Assembly (NCBI GenBank): GCA_013176395.1
Contig: JABMLP010000017.1
Location: 1,116,001-1,180,000 of the forward strand
Direction: 5' to 3'
DNA length: 64,000 bases
From: Venturia oleaginea
Lineage: Eukaryota; Ascomycota; Dothideomycetes; Venturiales; Venturiaceae
Shown here: in pieces, positions 44,533 through 55,557 of the stretch
Numbering within the stretch: position 1 is the first letter of the stretch
Layout of the letters: each line of letters starts with the position of its first letter
The notes under the pieces: generated by a model
The model's input: the letters and a program-made list of their open reading frames with translations, nothing else
What the model was told of the DNA's origin: nothing
The model's database searches: none
Program-made: the position numbers and the translations under genes

Positions 44533-47500
44533 ATGGACTCGATGTCTACACCGTCTTCTGCTCTCACGCGGTACAGACCTCTGATCCTCTCCATCACGGG
44601 CTTTGCGGCGATCTACGGCATATACCTTGTCTATACCACTGCGAGGCCTTCCTCAGGCGCCCCTCTTCACCGCAGCGGTGCTGTCCATCGCCGTCCAAGA
44701 AATACCCGGCTTCGCTCAGCCCAGCAAGCTGCAGCGACACTATCCGACAGAGACCCAAATTTGGACCCTACAACGACATATGGCCATTTTGAATTCCCCA
44801 ATAGAAACGGCGATCGCACTTTCATGGATCTGCGAGCCGACAGGCTTCCCAACCTAGACTTCTTTCTCGCCGAAGCTCATGGCCCAGACGCGGCTCAGCT
44901 TTGGGTGGATCAGGCTCAGTCAATCTACCTCGATCGCTTCTTTGCTGTTGTTCTCGGTCCTGCTGAAATCGCTGCGACACAAGACGGAACACGCGTGGAT
45001 AGAGACAGGATGCGTGTTTGGCTGAGAAGCCACGGCATTGCAGATGCAAACATCGACAGGTCGCTGACGCGCTTCGACATTGCATTTGTTCAACTTGCCC
45101 GCCAGAGACTACAGGGGGAAGGCGGAGCGCAAGGAATGACAATGGCGAATCTGGACAACATATACGGCCCACGAGGCAATAGTGTGCCAGCAACGGAAGT
45201 GGGTGTCCATCACCGCCAGCGAGAGACTGAAGGACAAAATCTGAAGCAGCTACTTTACTACATTGCAGAAGAGCAGTCGAAGCAGGAAGGCTATATACAT
45301 CGAGGAGTATCTTGCAATGCTTGCGACACACGACCACTACGTGGCACACGCTGGCGATGCGCGAATTGCCCCGACTTTGACCTCTGCAACGACTGTCATT
45401 CAGTCGGAATGCACAGTAAGACTCATATTTTCTACGAAATCAAAATTCCCGCACCATTCGCGCATCCAAGACAATCTATGCCCGTGGCGTATCCCGGGAA
45501 ACCACACCTCATGCCCCGAAGTCTACCGGCAGAAGTTTGCAAGCGCCTTGTTGGCGAGACCACTTACGAAAAGGCCGAGGTCGAAGGGCTCTATGATCAG
45601 TTTACCTGTATCGCGAGTTACCGCTGGCCTGCAGATCCAAACAAGCTGGGTGCTGCAATTGACCGCCTGTCTTTCGAGACTGCTTTGTTTCCTGTCACCT
45701 CGCTGAACCCACCGAGACCCAACCTCATCTACGATAGGATATTTGCGCTGTACGACTCCAATGCTGATGGGTTGGTTGGATTCGAAGAATTCATCCAAGC
45801 CTTGGCCTGCTTGCACAATCGCAGCAAATATCCAAATCAAAAACTGCGCAAGGTTTTTGATGGTTATGATGTGGACGCCGATGGTTATGTCTCGAGGAAG
45901 GACTTTCTGCGCATTTTTAGAGCTTTTTATGCCATCCAGAAAGAACTTGTCCGCGATGTGCTGTTGGCGCAGCAGGAAGAACTGACCGTGGAGGGAGCAA
46001 TGGAGACTATCAATTCGAGCATGCCCCTAAGTTCTGCCTTCACCGGAATTCAAATCCCAGCTCGCAGCCAGGAGGCTCCCCGGGCCAAGGCGCCTGATCA
46101 TTTTGGTGACATGAGAAGCGCGAAAGACCCCATCCTGGACAATGCGGATGACACTATTGATCGTACCCGCATTCTTTCCAATTCCTGGGAAGCACGAGAA
46201 GGGTTTCCATTCGACCCTACCACAGGAGAGCCGCGTACACAGAGACCATGGGAGATACAGATTGGAGATGGTGCATCTCGTGAACACCGCGAAGTCCATT
46301 TTGCTCATGGAGGCAGGCCAATCGAAGAAGCGCGGGAGAGCGCTATCCGTGATCGGTGGCAGAGGAGAAGGTTTTACACCGACGAGGAAGAAGGAGCTCA
46401 GCTTATGTTGCCGGACTCGGAAGGCGACGAGACCATTGCAAACAGTTTGCCCAGCCCCGCAATACGCCTTTCTTCAGAAGGATCACAACCTGCCTCACCA
46501 CGATCACGTTCCTCGTCGAAAGTGAGATTCCAAGACGATGTGGATTTCGACATGAGATCGAACGCATCTACCTCGTCGAGGCCCTTTAATGAGCGTTATG
46601 GCGGTTACGAAATACCACAGGCAGAGAAGGATTATGGGAGAGAGATTCTCTTTCAAGTAGTGGAAGACGGTATGAATGAATTGTTGGATCCACTGTTTAA
46701 ACAGAAGGAAGACCTTGCCATGCAGGTTTTCGCGACGAAGTTTGAACGAAGAAAATGGAAGGCAGAGATTGCCGCTTTCAGAGAAAAGCGTCAAGCATGG
46801 GACGATTTTACCAAAGCTGCTGCTGAATCTGCATCTCAAGATCCATTACTGGCCACGGCTAATGCTGTCCAAAGAGATAGTATCGCAGAGCCTCTGGAGA
46901 ATGCGGGAATTGCGGACGCTCTTGATGATGTGTCACGACTCGTAGCAAATCATGGACCCGAAGAAGCGATATCGCAAATCGAACAGCGGATTAGCTCGCA
47001 GTCGCTGGATGAGCTTTTGCGAATGAACGGGCATCTTGTCGCCGGTTCACCCAACTTGAATGCTAATTCGGGGGCAGTCGCAACTATGGGCTTATCTCCT
47101 GAGAGCGACAGACTCGATTTCTCTTCCTCAGCTCAACCCTCGCAAGGCCGCGAAGACTTGGCGTCTACTTCTACTCCAGTGTCATCACGCATCTTTGGAA
47201 TTGCTGCTGAGCCACTGGCTACCTTTCAGACACCTGAACGGTGGAACGCTCGATATGATCCTACAATGCCACAGTTCCGACCAAACTCTGAAGAGGAGCC
47301 TCGCCCACTTGAGTACGATCCTACACAGGTTGTACAAGGGCCATCGTCTCCATACCGACTACTTGGGAGGAGACAATACATGGCGCCAGAATCTGAATAT
47401 TTGGTTTCTCTCGAACGCGAACATTCGCACGTGCCCGGTGGCGGTGATCAGGATCGCGAAGTCGTTGCCCTACCTCCACGACTAGAGCGATCATTAAATG

Positions 47501-47818
47501 AAACCACCAGAGGATCGGATCGTGACATCATTGAACGCTTCACGTCTGTTGTACTAGGATGGAATTACTGCGGTGGTGAGAGAAAAGAGTCCTGGAAGCG
47601 ACAAGAGTGAGGCGAAGACACAAAGCGCTGACAGTCCTCCACCCGAAACTCGGCTTCGTTTTTTGGCTGCGCTCGACGATGCAAGTCGCGAGATTGATAC
47701 AAGAGGTGGGCCTGGTAGATTGAGCTTTGCCGAGTTTGAAAAGTCCATCGAGCACGGAAAGAAGGAAGGAGTACATCTTGCGTTTGTGGAAGAATGGTTA
47801 ACCCTTGGGGGTTTCTGA
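44533..47818 (+). CDS. EF-hand and ZZ zinc-finger membrane protein
   Basis: An open frame, 44533-47610 (1025 residues), starts MDSMSTPSSALT and has an N-terminal membrane segment (LILSITGFAAIYGIYLVY, about 17-35). A ZZ zinc finger lies near 256-302 (CNACDTRPLRG, WRCANCPDFDLCNDCH, HSKTH). Two EF-hands follow: DSNADGLVGFEEF (about 403) and DVDADGYVSRKDF (about 444), both with good calcium-ligand spacing. The C-terminal half is acidic and low-complexity with a helical region. The frame ends in non-conserved residues, but a protein-like segment in the next frame (about 47585-47818: LRFLAALDDASREIDTRGGPGRLSFAEFEKS) looks like the true C-terminus. No consensus intron joins them in phase, so a frameshift near 47555-47580 is likely. 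Probable membrane-tethered calcium-responsive scaffold; role unknown. Confidence 0.82.
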
Positions 47819-49245
47819 GGAGGGTAGCGTTTGTTGTACAAGAATTTTGTAATGGGAATGGATACTGATCAACGCCTGGCAGTTTCAATCTCAATGTTGC
47901 CGGAAATTTTTCGCTCTCGGTCTTCATTAAGCACTGTCTGTCAAGGAGATCCATCCCATCTTGAGGCTCTGCTCCGGCTCCGGCACCTACGACGGTCGCT
48001 ACTGAATACCCATGAATATGGCGGTCATGGGCTGGAGTACTAAAGTGGAGCAAAAGAGCATATCCTTCCTGATTATCGGTTATCCTGCTTTCGCACGAAC
48101 TGGCTCTCGGGATCCCATGCGGATCTTGGCAAGATTCCACGTAATGAATTGCCATGTGAAAACTGACACGCTATCCTATCGGGATCGGAGACAGAAGCGC
48201 CGCAAAAATTTCTCAGCGCTCATTGCTTGCAGGCTTGTTGACAATGATGTTCGGTATGTCATCATCTTCGTGATGAGGTTCCTTTTGTTTCCGCTTGGCC
48301 TAGGGCTGGCCGCAGTGTGGTGCGAAACCCAGAATCCAAGAGCCCTGGAGTGCAGCACCAGGGACATTGGGATGGTTCCTGTCTTTGACAAATCTGTCAC
48401 TTGTAGCTGACGTCGTTTTGACAGATATCGATTCACTCCCATTTTAGAAAGCGAATCTATGTCTACGGGCCCTTCCTCGATGCCACTTGTATCCGGTCCC
48501 AAATGTTTGTTTGGCGGAGAGGCCCAGGCTTGTGTTTGTTTCGATAGGTATATCATTGACTATAGTCTCTCAGTGCTATGCTTTGTCTCTGTGTCGCAAA
48601 TCATTTGTTCGCTAGTCAAGTACATCCGCGAAGAAATGAGGCCCTGTGGTCAATCAAAATCTTCTTTGATGGAGGCTCGAGGAACAGTTCTTCCCATCCC
48701 CTAGCCAGCACAGAAAACCAATTGCACCTCGTCGTGTGCCGAATTATGACGTTGCATAGCGAAATTTCCAAGGTATGAATGGTTGCACGCAATATTCCAG
48801 CTAGCAACGAATTTCCCCAGATTGTCTTCTGTGGGTGATCCTTGGAAAGAGCATGGATTGCCTTGTTGGCTCTTCGCTTGTCTTCCTGCAACGGCGATCG
48901 TGAGACATCGACTTTCGCTCAGAGCCATCTACACGAGGCCGAGGCTGGCCATATTGGCCCAATGGATTGTGCGCATCCACCTATCGCAACACATATTACT
49001 TCTAGTCATGGTACCCTCACAAGTACTGGGTACCCTTACACTTCTCAGATTTGGCTGGTAACAATTAGATGAGGTCTAAAATTCGCATGTCATTGCAGGT
49101 TCTGATGCTGGCCAGTCCATATATAAACGTCCATCGCTTTTCAACTTTCACAATTATCATTAACTTCTGCAATCACATCTTCAACAACAAGTTATTTCTC
49201 TCACCCACCCACACTCGTTCAACTCAACAGCAAACAAAAACCAAA
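47819..49245. other. Intergenic region and HsbA promoter
   Basis: No gene is supported over 1.4 kb. The right end contains a TATA box (49120-49127) and a C/A-rich leader before the HsbA-type gene, typical of highly expressed fungal genes. Confidence 0.5.
49120..49127 (+). promoter_or_regulatory. TATA box of the HsbA-type gene
   Basis: TATATAAA lies 119 bp upstream of the ATG at 49246, followed by a pyrimidine/CA-rich leader ending CAAAAACCAAAATG. Confidence 0.65.
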
Positions 49246-50073
49246 ATGAAGTTCTCCTCTGCAGTCGCCATTCTTGCTGCCTCTGGCGCCGCTAGTGCCT
49301 CCATCATGGAGCGCCAGGTCCAGACTATCATTGGTGTTGTAAACGGCATCAACACTGAGATTGGAAACCTTGACACCGCCGTCAAGGGTTTCTCTGGAGA
49401 CCCAAGTCCTCTTCTCGCTGCTTCCAAGAAGACTCTCGTCGCCGTCACCAAAGGTGTCGAGACTGTCAAAGGCGCCTCTTCCATAACCCTGACCGACTCC
49501 GTTCAGATTCAAGGCCAAGTCCAGAACTTGCAGTCTTCCATCGAGTCCGTCGTCAGTGACTTGCTCGCCAAGAAGTCGGAACTCGTCGCTGCTGGCCAAG
49601 GTCAGGCTGTCTACAAGAACTTGGAGGACCAAATGACTGGTGCCAAGGGTCTCGCCGCCGCGATTTCCTCCAAGGTTCCACCAGAGGTGAAGACTCTCGC
49701 CGATTCCCTCTCCGCTGGTATCATCTCTGCTCTGCAGAAGGGTACTGATGGCTTCAAGGATGCTCCAGGTGGTGGTTCCGCCCAAAGTGCAGGCTCAACT
49801 GAACCAACCTCTTCCAGCGGTTCCATGGCAGGTATGGCTGGCATGCCAGGTATGAGCGGCTCTTCATCAACATCTGGCTCAAGCACCTCTGGCACCAGCA
49901 CTTCTGGTGGTTCCGCTGCTGGTGTCGGTGGTACCGGTGCCTCTGCTGCTCACCCAGCCGGCCAAACCAACTCCGCTCTTTCAAAGCCAGCTACCTACAC
50001 TGGTGCAGCTCCTCGCTCTGTTGCTGGCTCTTTCGCCGTGGTGGTCGCTGCCATTGTCGCTCTCGCCCTATAA
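49246..50073 (+). CDS. HsbA-type cell-wall protein, GPI-anchored
   Basis: 275 residues, single exon. Signal peptide MKFSSAVAILAASGAASAS is followed by an HsbA domain (about 20-165), a helical bundle without cysteines (IIGVVNGINTEIGNLDTAV, LLAASKKTLVAVTKGVE, EVKTLADSLSAGIISAL). A Gly/Ser/Thr-rich linker with a short Met-Ala-Gly-Met-Pro tract comes next. The C-terminal hydrophobic tail (SFAVVVAAIVALAL) preceded by small residues is a GPI-attachment signal. HsbA proteins bind hydrophobic surfaces and can recruit cutinase-like enzymes; related cell-wall galactomannoproteins are surface antigens. A strong TATA box and leader suggest abundant, perhaps stage-specific expression. Confidence 0.9.
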   Translation: MKFSSAVAILAASGAASASIMERQVQTIIGVVNGINTEIGNLDTAVKGFSGDPSPLLAASKKTLVAVTKGVETVKGASSITLTDSVQIQGQVQNLQSSIESVVSDLLAKKSELVAAGQGQAVYKNLEDQMTGAKGLAAAISSKVPPEVKTLADSLSAGIISALQKGTDGFKDAPGGGSAQSAGSTEPTSSSGSMAGMAGMPGMSGSSSTSGSSTSGTSTSGGSAAGVGGTGASAAHPAGQTNSALSKPATYTGAAPRSVAGSFAVVVAAIVALAL

Positions 50074-51964
50074 GCGGTCAGTTGTTCTTTAATGACGATT
50101 AGACGGGAATCCTGATTGGCACAACACGGATTTAGGACATGGGCTCTGATTTCTTTTTCGTCTTGCTCTTGTGGTTGGATGGGAGGTTTGTTCACTTTGA
50201 TGTCTTTTGCGCGCCTACCGCTTGGAACGCGGATTAGTGTAATAATCTTATGTCTGCAACAAACTTTGTCTTGTGGTCAGTGTCTGTGTACTCATGTCTG
50301 TCTCCCCAGTGAGCATAGCAGGTTACAGTTGTTAGCAATCTGAAGTTCCTGTCTGATGAGTGTGCTTTTCTGTCGACTAGTCTTCCTTGATCCTACCTGG
50401 CTCTCTCAGATTTCCCGATGGCGATTAAAAATCGGGATGTTGATAACCGCGGCGTTATCTGTGAACGCATGAACCACTCTCACTTCATTACATTAGATGA
50501 TTACGACACCCGGACCGGATTAAACATTTGACAGCGGATGCCGATTGAATTTTCCCAAGTGCGTGGTCCCTGACATTAACGTCTGGGGCTACCCATGTTT
50601 GGAACAGAGTTTTGATGTGGGGACGTCGCACTAAATTTAGATTGGATTTATGCCGTTGCAGCTGGTTGATGCGCCGGTGAGTTTGTTTGAGAAGGAAAAT
50701 GAGGGTTGGTTGGTGGCCTGTGCGTATTCCTTGCGGTTTGGTGGTGCTGATTTCGGTTGTGGGTCATTATTTATTAACTATAATCTACTCGTATGACGGT
50801 ATGGTTTTGCCGTGGTATGTATTATGCGATTCCCCTTACGCACGATATCCAGTTCGTTAAAATGAGGATCGCGATGCCGGGGCGAGGTGGAATCTTGGTT
50901 GTACAATAAAGCGAGATTTGAGGTGCAAAGTCATGTCACATGTTGTTTATTTATTTAATTCTAGTGGTGCAAACTGGATGCTGGAGAAGGGCTTGTATTT
51001 TTGCTTGTTGTTCTCCCAGTTATTCAGCAACTCTGCACTTTCTTCGAGATCTTTTGGGATGGTTTTCGAATGTATACTCTTTCTCTTCAGGCCGAGTTGA
51101 TCTCCTCCTGATGATTTGGAGAGATTATGCCTGCCAGAAGGGAAACCTGGACACGTTGTGTCGCCTTTGCATATCATCGAGCAGATTGAGATGTGGCAGT
51201 CTGATTTGCTAAATCAAGCCTTCCCTCTTTCAAATTTTTGGATCAATACAAGTCTGGAGCCATGGAAGGCGGCAAAAGCTGTAATCACCAGGAAAGGACG
51301 GCTAGGAAATTTGCGGGCTCGATTTGGAGTCGTTCTGTCACCCAATCAGAGAGTGACGATATGCTGCTGCTGACGTCTTCCGCCGGTCAATCTCGTCCCT
51401 CTCTTCTTGCATTATTTTATCTATTGCCTGTCTTTCTTGGTCTGTCGAAAACGGCTAAACACCACATGTTCTAGATTCCGTAGCCAACAAAGGCAGCACA
51501 TAACGCGCTCAGCCACGGCGAGACAAGCTGCCTCCGCGAGACTGTCCCATATGATGGCGACGATGAGGTGTTGCCCTGTGGTGAAGCCGAGGATGTATTG
51601 GGAGTCAACGAAGGGAAACCAGCTGGTCGAATTATGCCTACATCTGCCGAAGAGTGTCAGTAATCACATCATGAAGAGAAAGTCGAAGAACGATCATGTG
51701 CAATCATATCGTAGCATTTCGGTTATAGTAAATCATATCTATTCTACAATTAGCACAATCCAAAGTGCAATCAAATGGCCGCTAGGGGGTGGTCCACCTC
51801 CACCTTTCCAGACACCACGGCGTTATCGATAAACTCTTGGTAATGAAAGAGGTCCATTTGCTAATAGTCTATCGATCGCGACGCGCAGTATAGCAGTTTG
51901 TATCCAAAACGTTGATGTATTCAGAACGGTACAAGGTGGGCCAGCCTGCTATGTGGTAGAAGAC
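50074..51964. other. Long intergenic region, no supported gene
   Basis: 1.9 kb of low coding character between the HsbA 3' end and the glutaminyl cyclase 3' end. Frames up to about 140 codons (51407-51832) have no recognisable motif. Confidence 0.45.
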
Positions 51965-53211
51965 TCACAATTCAGATTTTCCGCTGGCTTCTCCATCGCC
52001 CTTCCTTCTGTCGAGTGCAGGCTTACCTGCTGTTATGTAGCCCTCTAAATCCATCCACTCCGCAGCAAAAGCAGTCGTAAGCTTCGCCCAATCTTCTGTC
52101 GTATCCATATCCAAGTGCTCGCCATCATCTTGTGGCGTATGCCAAACCTCAGGGAACGGACTGGGTATCAAATGCAAAACTTCCACGCCTCGTGCCATAA
52201 ATGGGACATGATCATCCTGGACCATACCGCCCAACCAATAGTCAGTATCTTGCTTATTGGCTTCGTGCAGCCATATTGGCTCTTTCACTGGCCGCACTGG
52301 GCCTGTTGCCTTCAGTTTCTGCTTCTTAGACTCGTGATTCGGGGAAGATTTGAAAAGTCCAAGAGTTCGTAGTTTGGTCTCGATGGCAGCCATGTTCTTG
52401 TATGCCCAGTGTGTGGTTTTGAAGTACGATGGCATTTCTGGATTCTTAGAGCCAAGCAGATCGAGGAGGACGAATAAGGAAATCTCGTTCAAACGAGACT
52501 GATACGTGGACATTGCTGGGTTCATCATCTGGTCCCAGTCGGCGGCGAGTGCTCTATTTTCTGTTAGAGGTGTCCGAGAATGAGTGGCTACACAAGAACA
52601 CACCTAGCTCCGTAGACAGAGTCATCGTCGGTCCAAGAAACGAATGCCTCTTCCCCGTCAAGAAGAATGAGCTGTATTCCCTTCTCAGATTCTAGGCTCT
52701 TGGTCTGTCCCTTTGCTTGCATGGCAGCCCATTTCCGTGTCATTGCAGCGTCTAATACCTTTGCAGCATGCAACATCATAGCACACGGCGCAGCACTATC
52801 CGTGGCTCCTATGAACCCCTTCGGCGTGATCTTGGAATCGTAATGCGCGACCAAAGCCAATCTTCCCACATGTCCAGACTTAGCCCATGGTGGATCGCGC
52901 GAAGCTATAACATTGACGAATGTGACGGGATCTCCTCCAAGCGCTGTAGGCTGAGTAGAATTCTGTAATTCAATCCTCCATTCTGGCAGTTGTGTCCGAA
53001 AGAACTGTAAGAAATGTTGTCGTACTGCCTCGGCGCCGGGGGTTCCGGGTACCCTTACAGTGAGGATTGGTGCCAGAGTAGAGCCAGTTTTGATATCGAA
53101 GTCCTTTCCAGGTTCCTGTATACTTTTCAGAGAGTCGTCGGAGAGTTTGGTGTATGCAGAGGACGAGGTTAGCAGCGTTAGAACGCCGAGAAGGAAGGTT
53201 GTGAGGCGCAT
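51965..53211 (-). CDS. Secreted glutaminyl-peptide cyclotransferase (M28 family)
   Basis: Exons 53211-52604 and 52553-51965; a 50-bp intron (GTGTGT...AACAGAAAATAG) joins YGAR to ALAADWD. 398 residues from MRLTTFLLGVLTLL, which is a signal peptide. The M28-type metal site is recognisable: VAHYDSK, ATDSAAPCA, LLDGEEAF (Glu pair), VQDDHVPF and VWHTPQDD. Glutaminyl cyclases convert N-terminal Gln/Glu to pyroglutamate on secreted proteins using a single zinc, which suits the ER/secretory location. The closest alternative is an M28 aminopeptidase; the LDGEEAF...YGAR-ALAADW arrangement and PSPFPEVWHTPQDD favour the cyclase. Confidence 0.88.
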
Positions 53212-53409
53212 GGCGAATTCTGCAGGCTTAGTACAACCGCATGGTGATAATATAGAATCCAAGAGGCTCAAACCAAAAGAAAGCTCTCGAGGGGTTGGGA
53301 AAGGAAGGTATATGGTGTTAGTGGACAGAGTAGTATATTTCGCGGATGAGATAGATTAACGTTTCGCCCCTGCCTCTAAAAGACATCCAACACACTAACT
53401 TTCAATGCC

Positions 53410-54434
53410 ATGAGCACGCCTCGATATGTCTTCGGCCTCACATCCAGGATCTGTAAGAACCGTGGGCATGCAAGCAATGTGATCCGGCAGCCATTCACGA
53501 CTTCAATCTGGTTGCATGCGCGAGTAAAGAGGTCGGGGAATATAAAGGTTGAAAACCCTCCGCCAAAACGAGACCTCTCGCCAGTCCTCCGGCAGAGCAC
53601 CGATCCAAAGACTGGGTTGGCTCAGAAACTAGACGAGGCAAAGAAAGCTGCGCCGGAAGCATGGAAGACGACTGAGACCAGCGATACTGGCCTGGTGGTT
53701 TCGAAGAGGCCAGCTCGCAGATATGGTAGGCATATGCTTTACTTTACGTCCTTTCGATGCTCATAGAATATAGTCTACCCACAGAGGCTCCTCATTTGGA
53801 ATGGAGGATTGTGGAAAAACGCCTTTATAGGCTTCACCAACATCGCTTCTCTGACTTGGATGGGCTGGGGACTGGCTTGCTGGGCTCCGGCGTACATGAT
53901 GGTGCCAGAGCTGAATGGGTGGTATACTATCCCAGGTAACTCTATCTTTCCTCGCAAACAGAATCGCTATATGTAGCTAACCTCGCAGTAGCAATCTTGG
54001 TCTCCTTAGTTCCCTGGTTTTACACACGCCTTACCACATCGCCCTATGTTGCAACCGTCCGCATTGAGCTCCCTCCCAAAGCTCGCACATCCAAGCGAGC
54101 CCTCTGGGAATTTGCGGCCAATCTACCACCAGAAACGACTCTAGAATTCACAACCGTCAGCCAGCTAGGCTTGCAGAAGAGAATCATAACTTCTCTTGCC
54201 AAACTATCACCGCGCCAGCCCAAGCCAGGCATTGGTATTGGCAATATACAACGAGCTGTTGAAGATGGCATGACTGCGTTTGAGAGGTACAAGAGATGGA
54301 AACAGGGAAGCACTTTACATGTCGGTGGAAACGAAGGGTCTGTTAATAGCAACGCCCCGGGAATTTGGCACGCGGTCATGTATCAAATACTACAGGGCTC
54401 AGCCAGGCGTAGACGGAGTGTTCCGCCAATATGA
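53410..54434 (+). CDS. Mitochondrial inner-membrane protein, TMEM223-like
   Basis: Exons 53410-53725, 53774-53935 and 53989-54434 with 48- and 53-bp introns; 307 residues. The N-terminus is rich in Arg/Lys/Ser with almost no acids (RYVFGLTSRICKNRG...IWLHARVKRSG), a mitochondrial presequence. RLLIWNGGLWKNAFIGFTNI leads into a first membrane hairpin and VAILVSLVPWFYTRLT into a second. The following YVATVRIELPPKARTSKRAL and FAANLPPETTLEFTT match the pattern of the TMEM70/TMEM186/TMEM223 superfamily in fungi. Mammalian relatives assist assembly of complex I, ATP synthase or cytochrome oxidase; the substrate here is unknown. The 5' end lies about 200 bp from the divergent glutaminyl cyclase gene. 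Confidence 0.75.
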
Positions 54435-55557
54435 ACTATAATCAAAGCACGGAAAGCCAAATGATATTTCAGTATTGACGTGGCCACATTCGCTGTGCTG
54501 TCATCACGGTGTACAAACGTGACGGCACGGCATCTTCGGGAAGAGGGCTATTAAACATAGATACTGATAGTCAAGGCTGGAGTAAGTGCGTTTGTTTAGT
54601 CTTGTCACTAGAGCCTACAGGGTTTATGTGTACCTCTCAGCCGCCTCAGCGCTTCGAGCTCATCGACGATTAGCGGTGCAGTATCTCGCCCCGAATAACC
54701 CACAAAAAAGTCGATCTCTCGTCTCTCTACAGCTTCATCACAGCTCTAAAGTTTATCAGACCGACAATATTATGGACTAACCGGACGTTGTAGACTGATC
54801 AAACTAGGCGTCAACGTGAACGGCTCAATATCACTTCTCGACGCGTATCACAGGGATCTCAAATCCAATCCACCAAGACAAGCCGCCGAAATGCTTAAAA
54901 GGAGAGAAAAGAAGAGACGCTGTGCGCAGGCCGAATGAGAAGTCAAGTCATCAACTCGAACAGCACGGTGACTCCATTACTTCAGCGCCCTTGCCTCCCA
55001 GTATCTTGCAATCGAAGGTCCCGTTAGTTTTAGAGGCGCTTGCCTACAAATCGGTATTTATAAATTGATAAAATTCCTGGCAATCTCAAAGAAGGGGATC
55101 TCCACAAACTGATCGATATCGATCTCGATCTCGAGTGCGCGTGTTTGTTTCGGTTTGGGTGGACTACGGAGGCACTGGATTGATGGAGACATTGTGGCTG
55201 TTGAGGTCACAGGAGAGGGAATGACAGGGTTGCTGTTTGGATTGTTTGGATTGTTTGGATTCGATAGCTTTCGCGATTAAACAGGTTGGTCCTTGAGACG
55301 CTTTCATGCGATGGATTGGATGGTGATAGGTGCGATGGCTGTAGCCTGTAGGGCTTTTCAATGGCACGTTCGAAACCTTCTGGAAAACGTGATGAACCCG
55401 CAAGGAATGTATACTGATAGAGAGTGTTCACATCGAGATCAAGCCTCTAAATCTCCTTGTGATTTTCATTTCCCCTAATTTCTACGGAGGTAGGAACTGT
55501 GCGATATTGATCTTGATTCGCAGGCTAGGGACACGATATAAGCCCAAAGATCCCATA
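54435..55557. other. Intergenic region, no supported gene
   Basis: Contains GTGACGGCACGGCA at 54519-54532, identical to one end of the 171-bp element at 41377-41547 (opposite strand), and GATCGATATCGATCTCGATCTCGA near 55118. No open frame is convincing. Confidence 0.45.

Noticed and set aside
48012..48704. Candidate small genes upstream of the HsbA-type gene
   Set aside because: No motifs, no consistent splice structure and overlapping antisense frames of equal length.
50918..51832. Possible gene between HsbA and glutaminyl cyclase
   Set aside because: Frames are short, composition is non-coding-like and no conserved segment is recognised.
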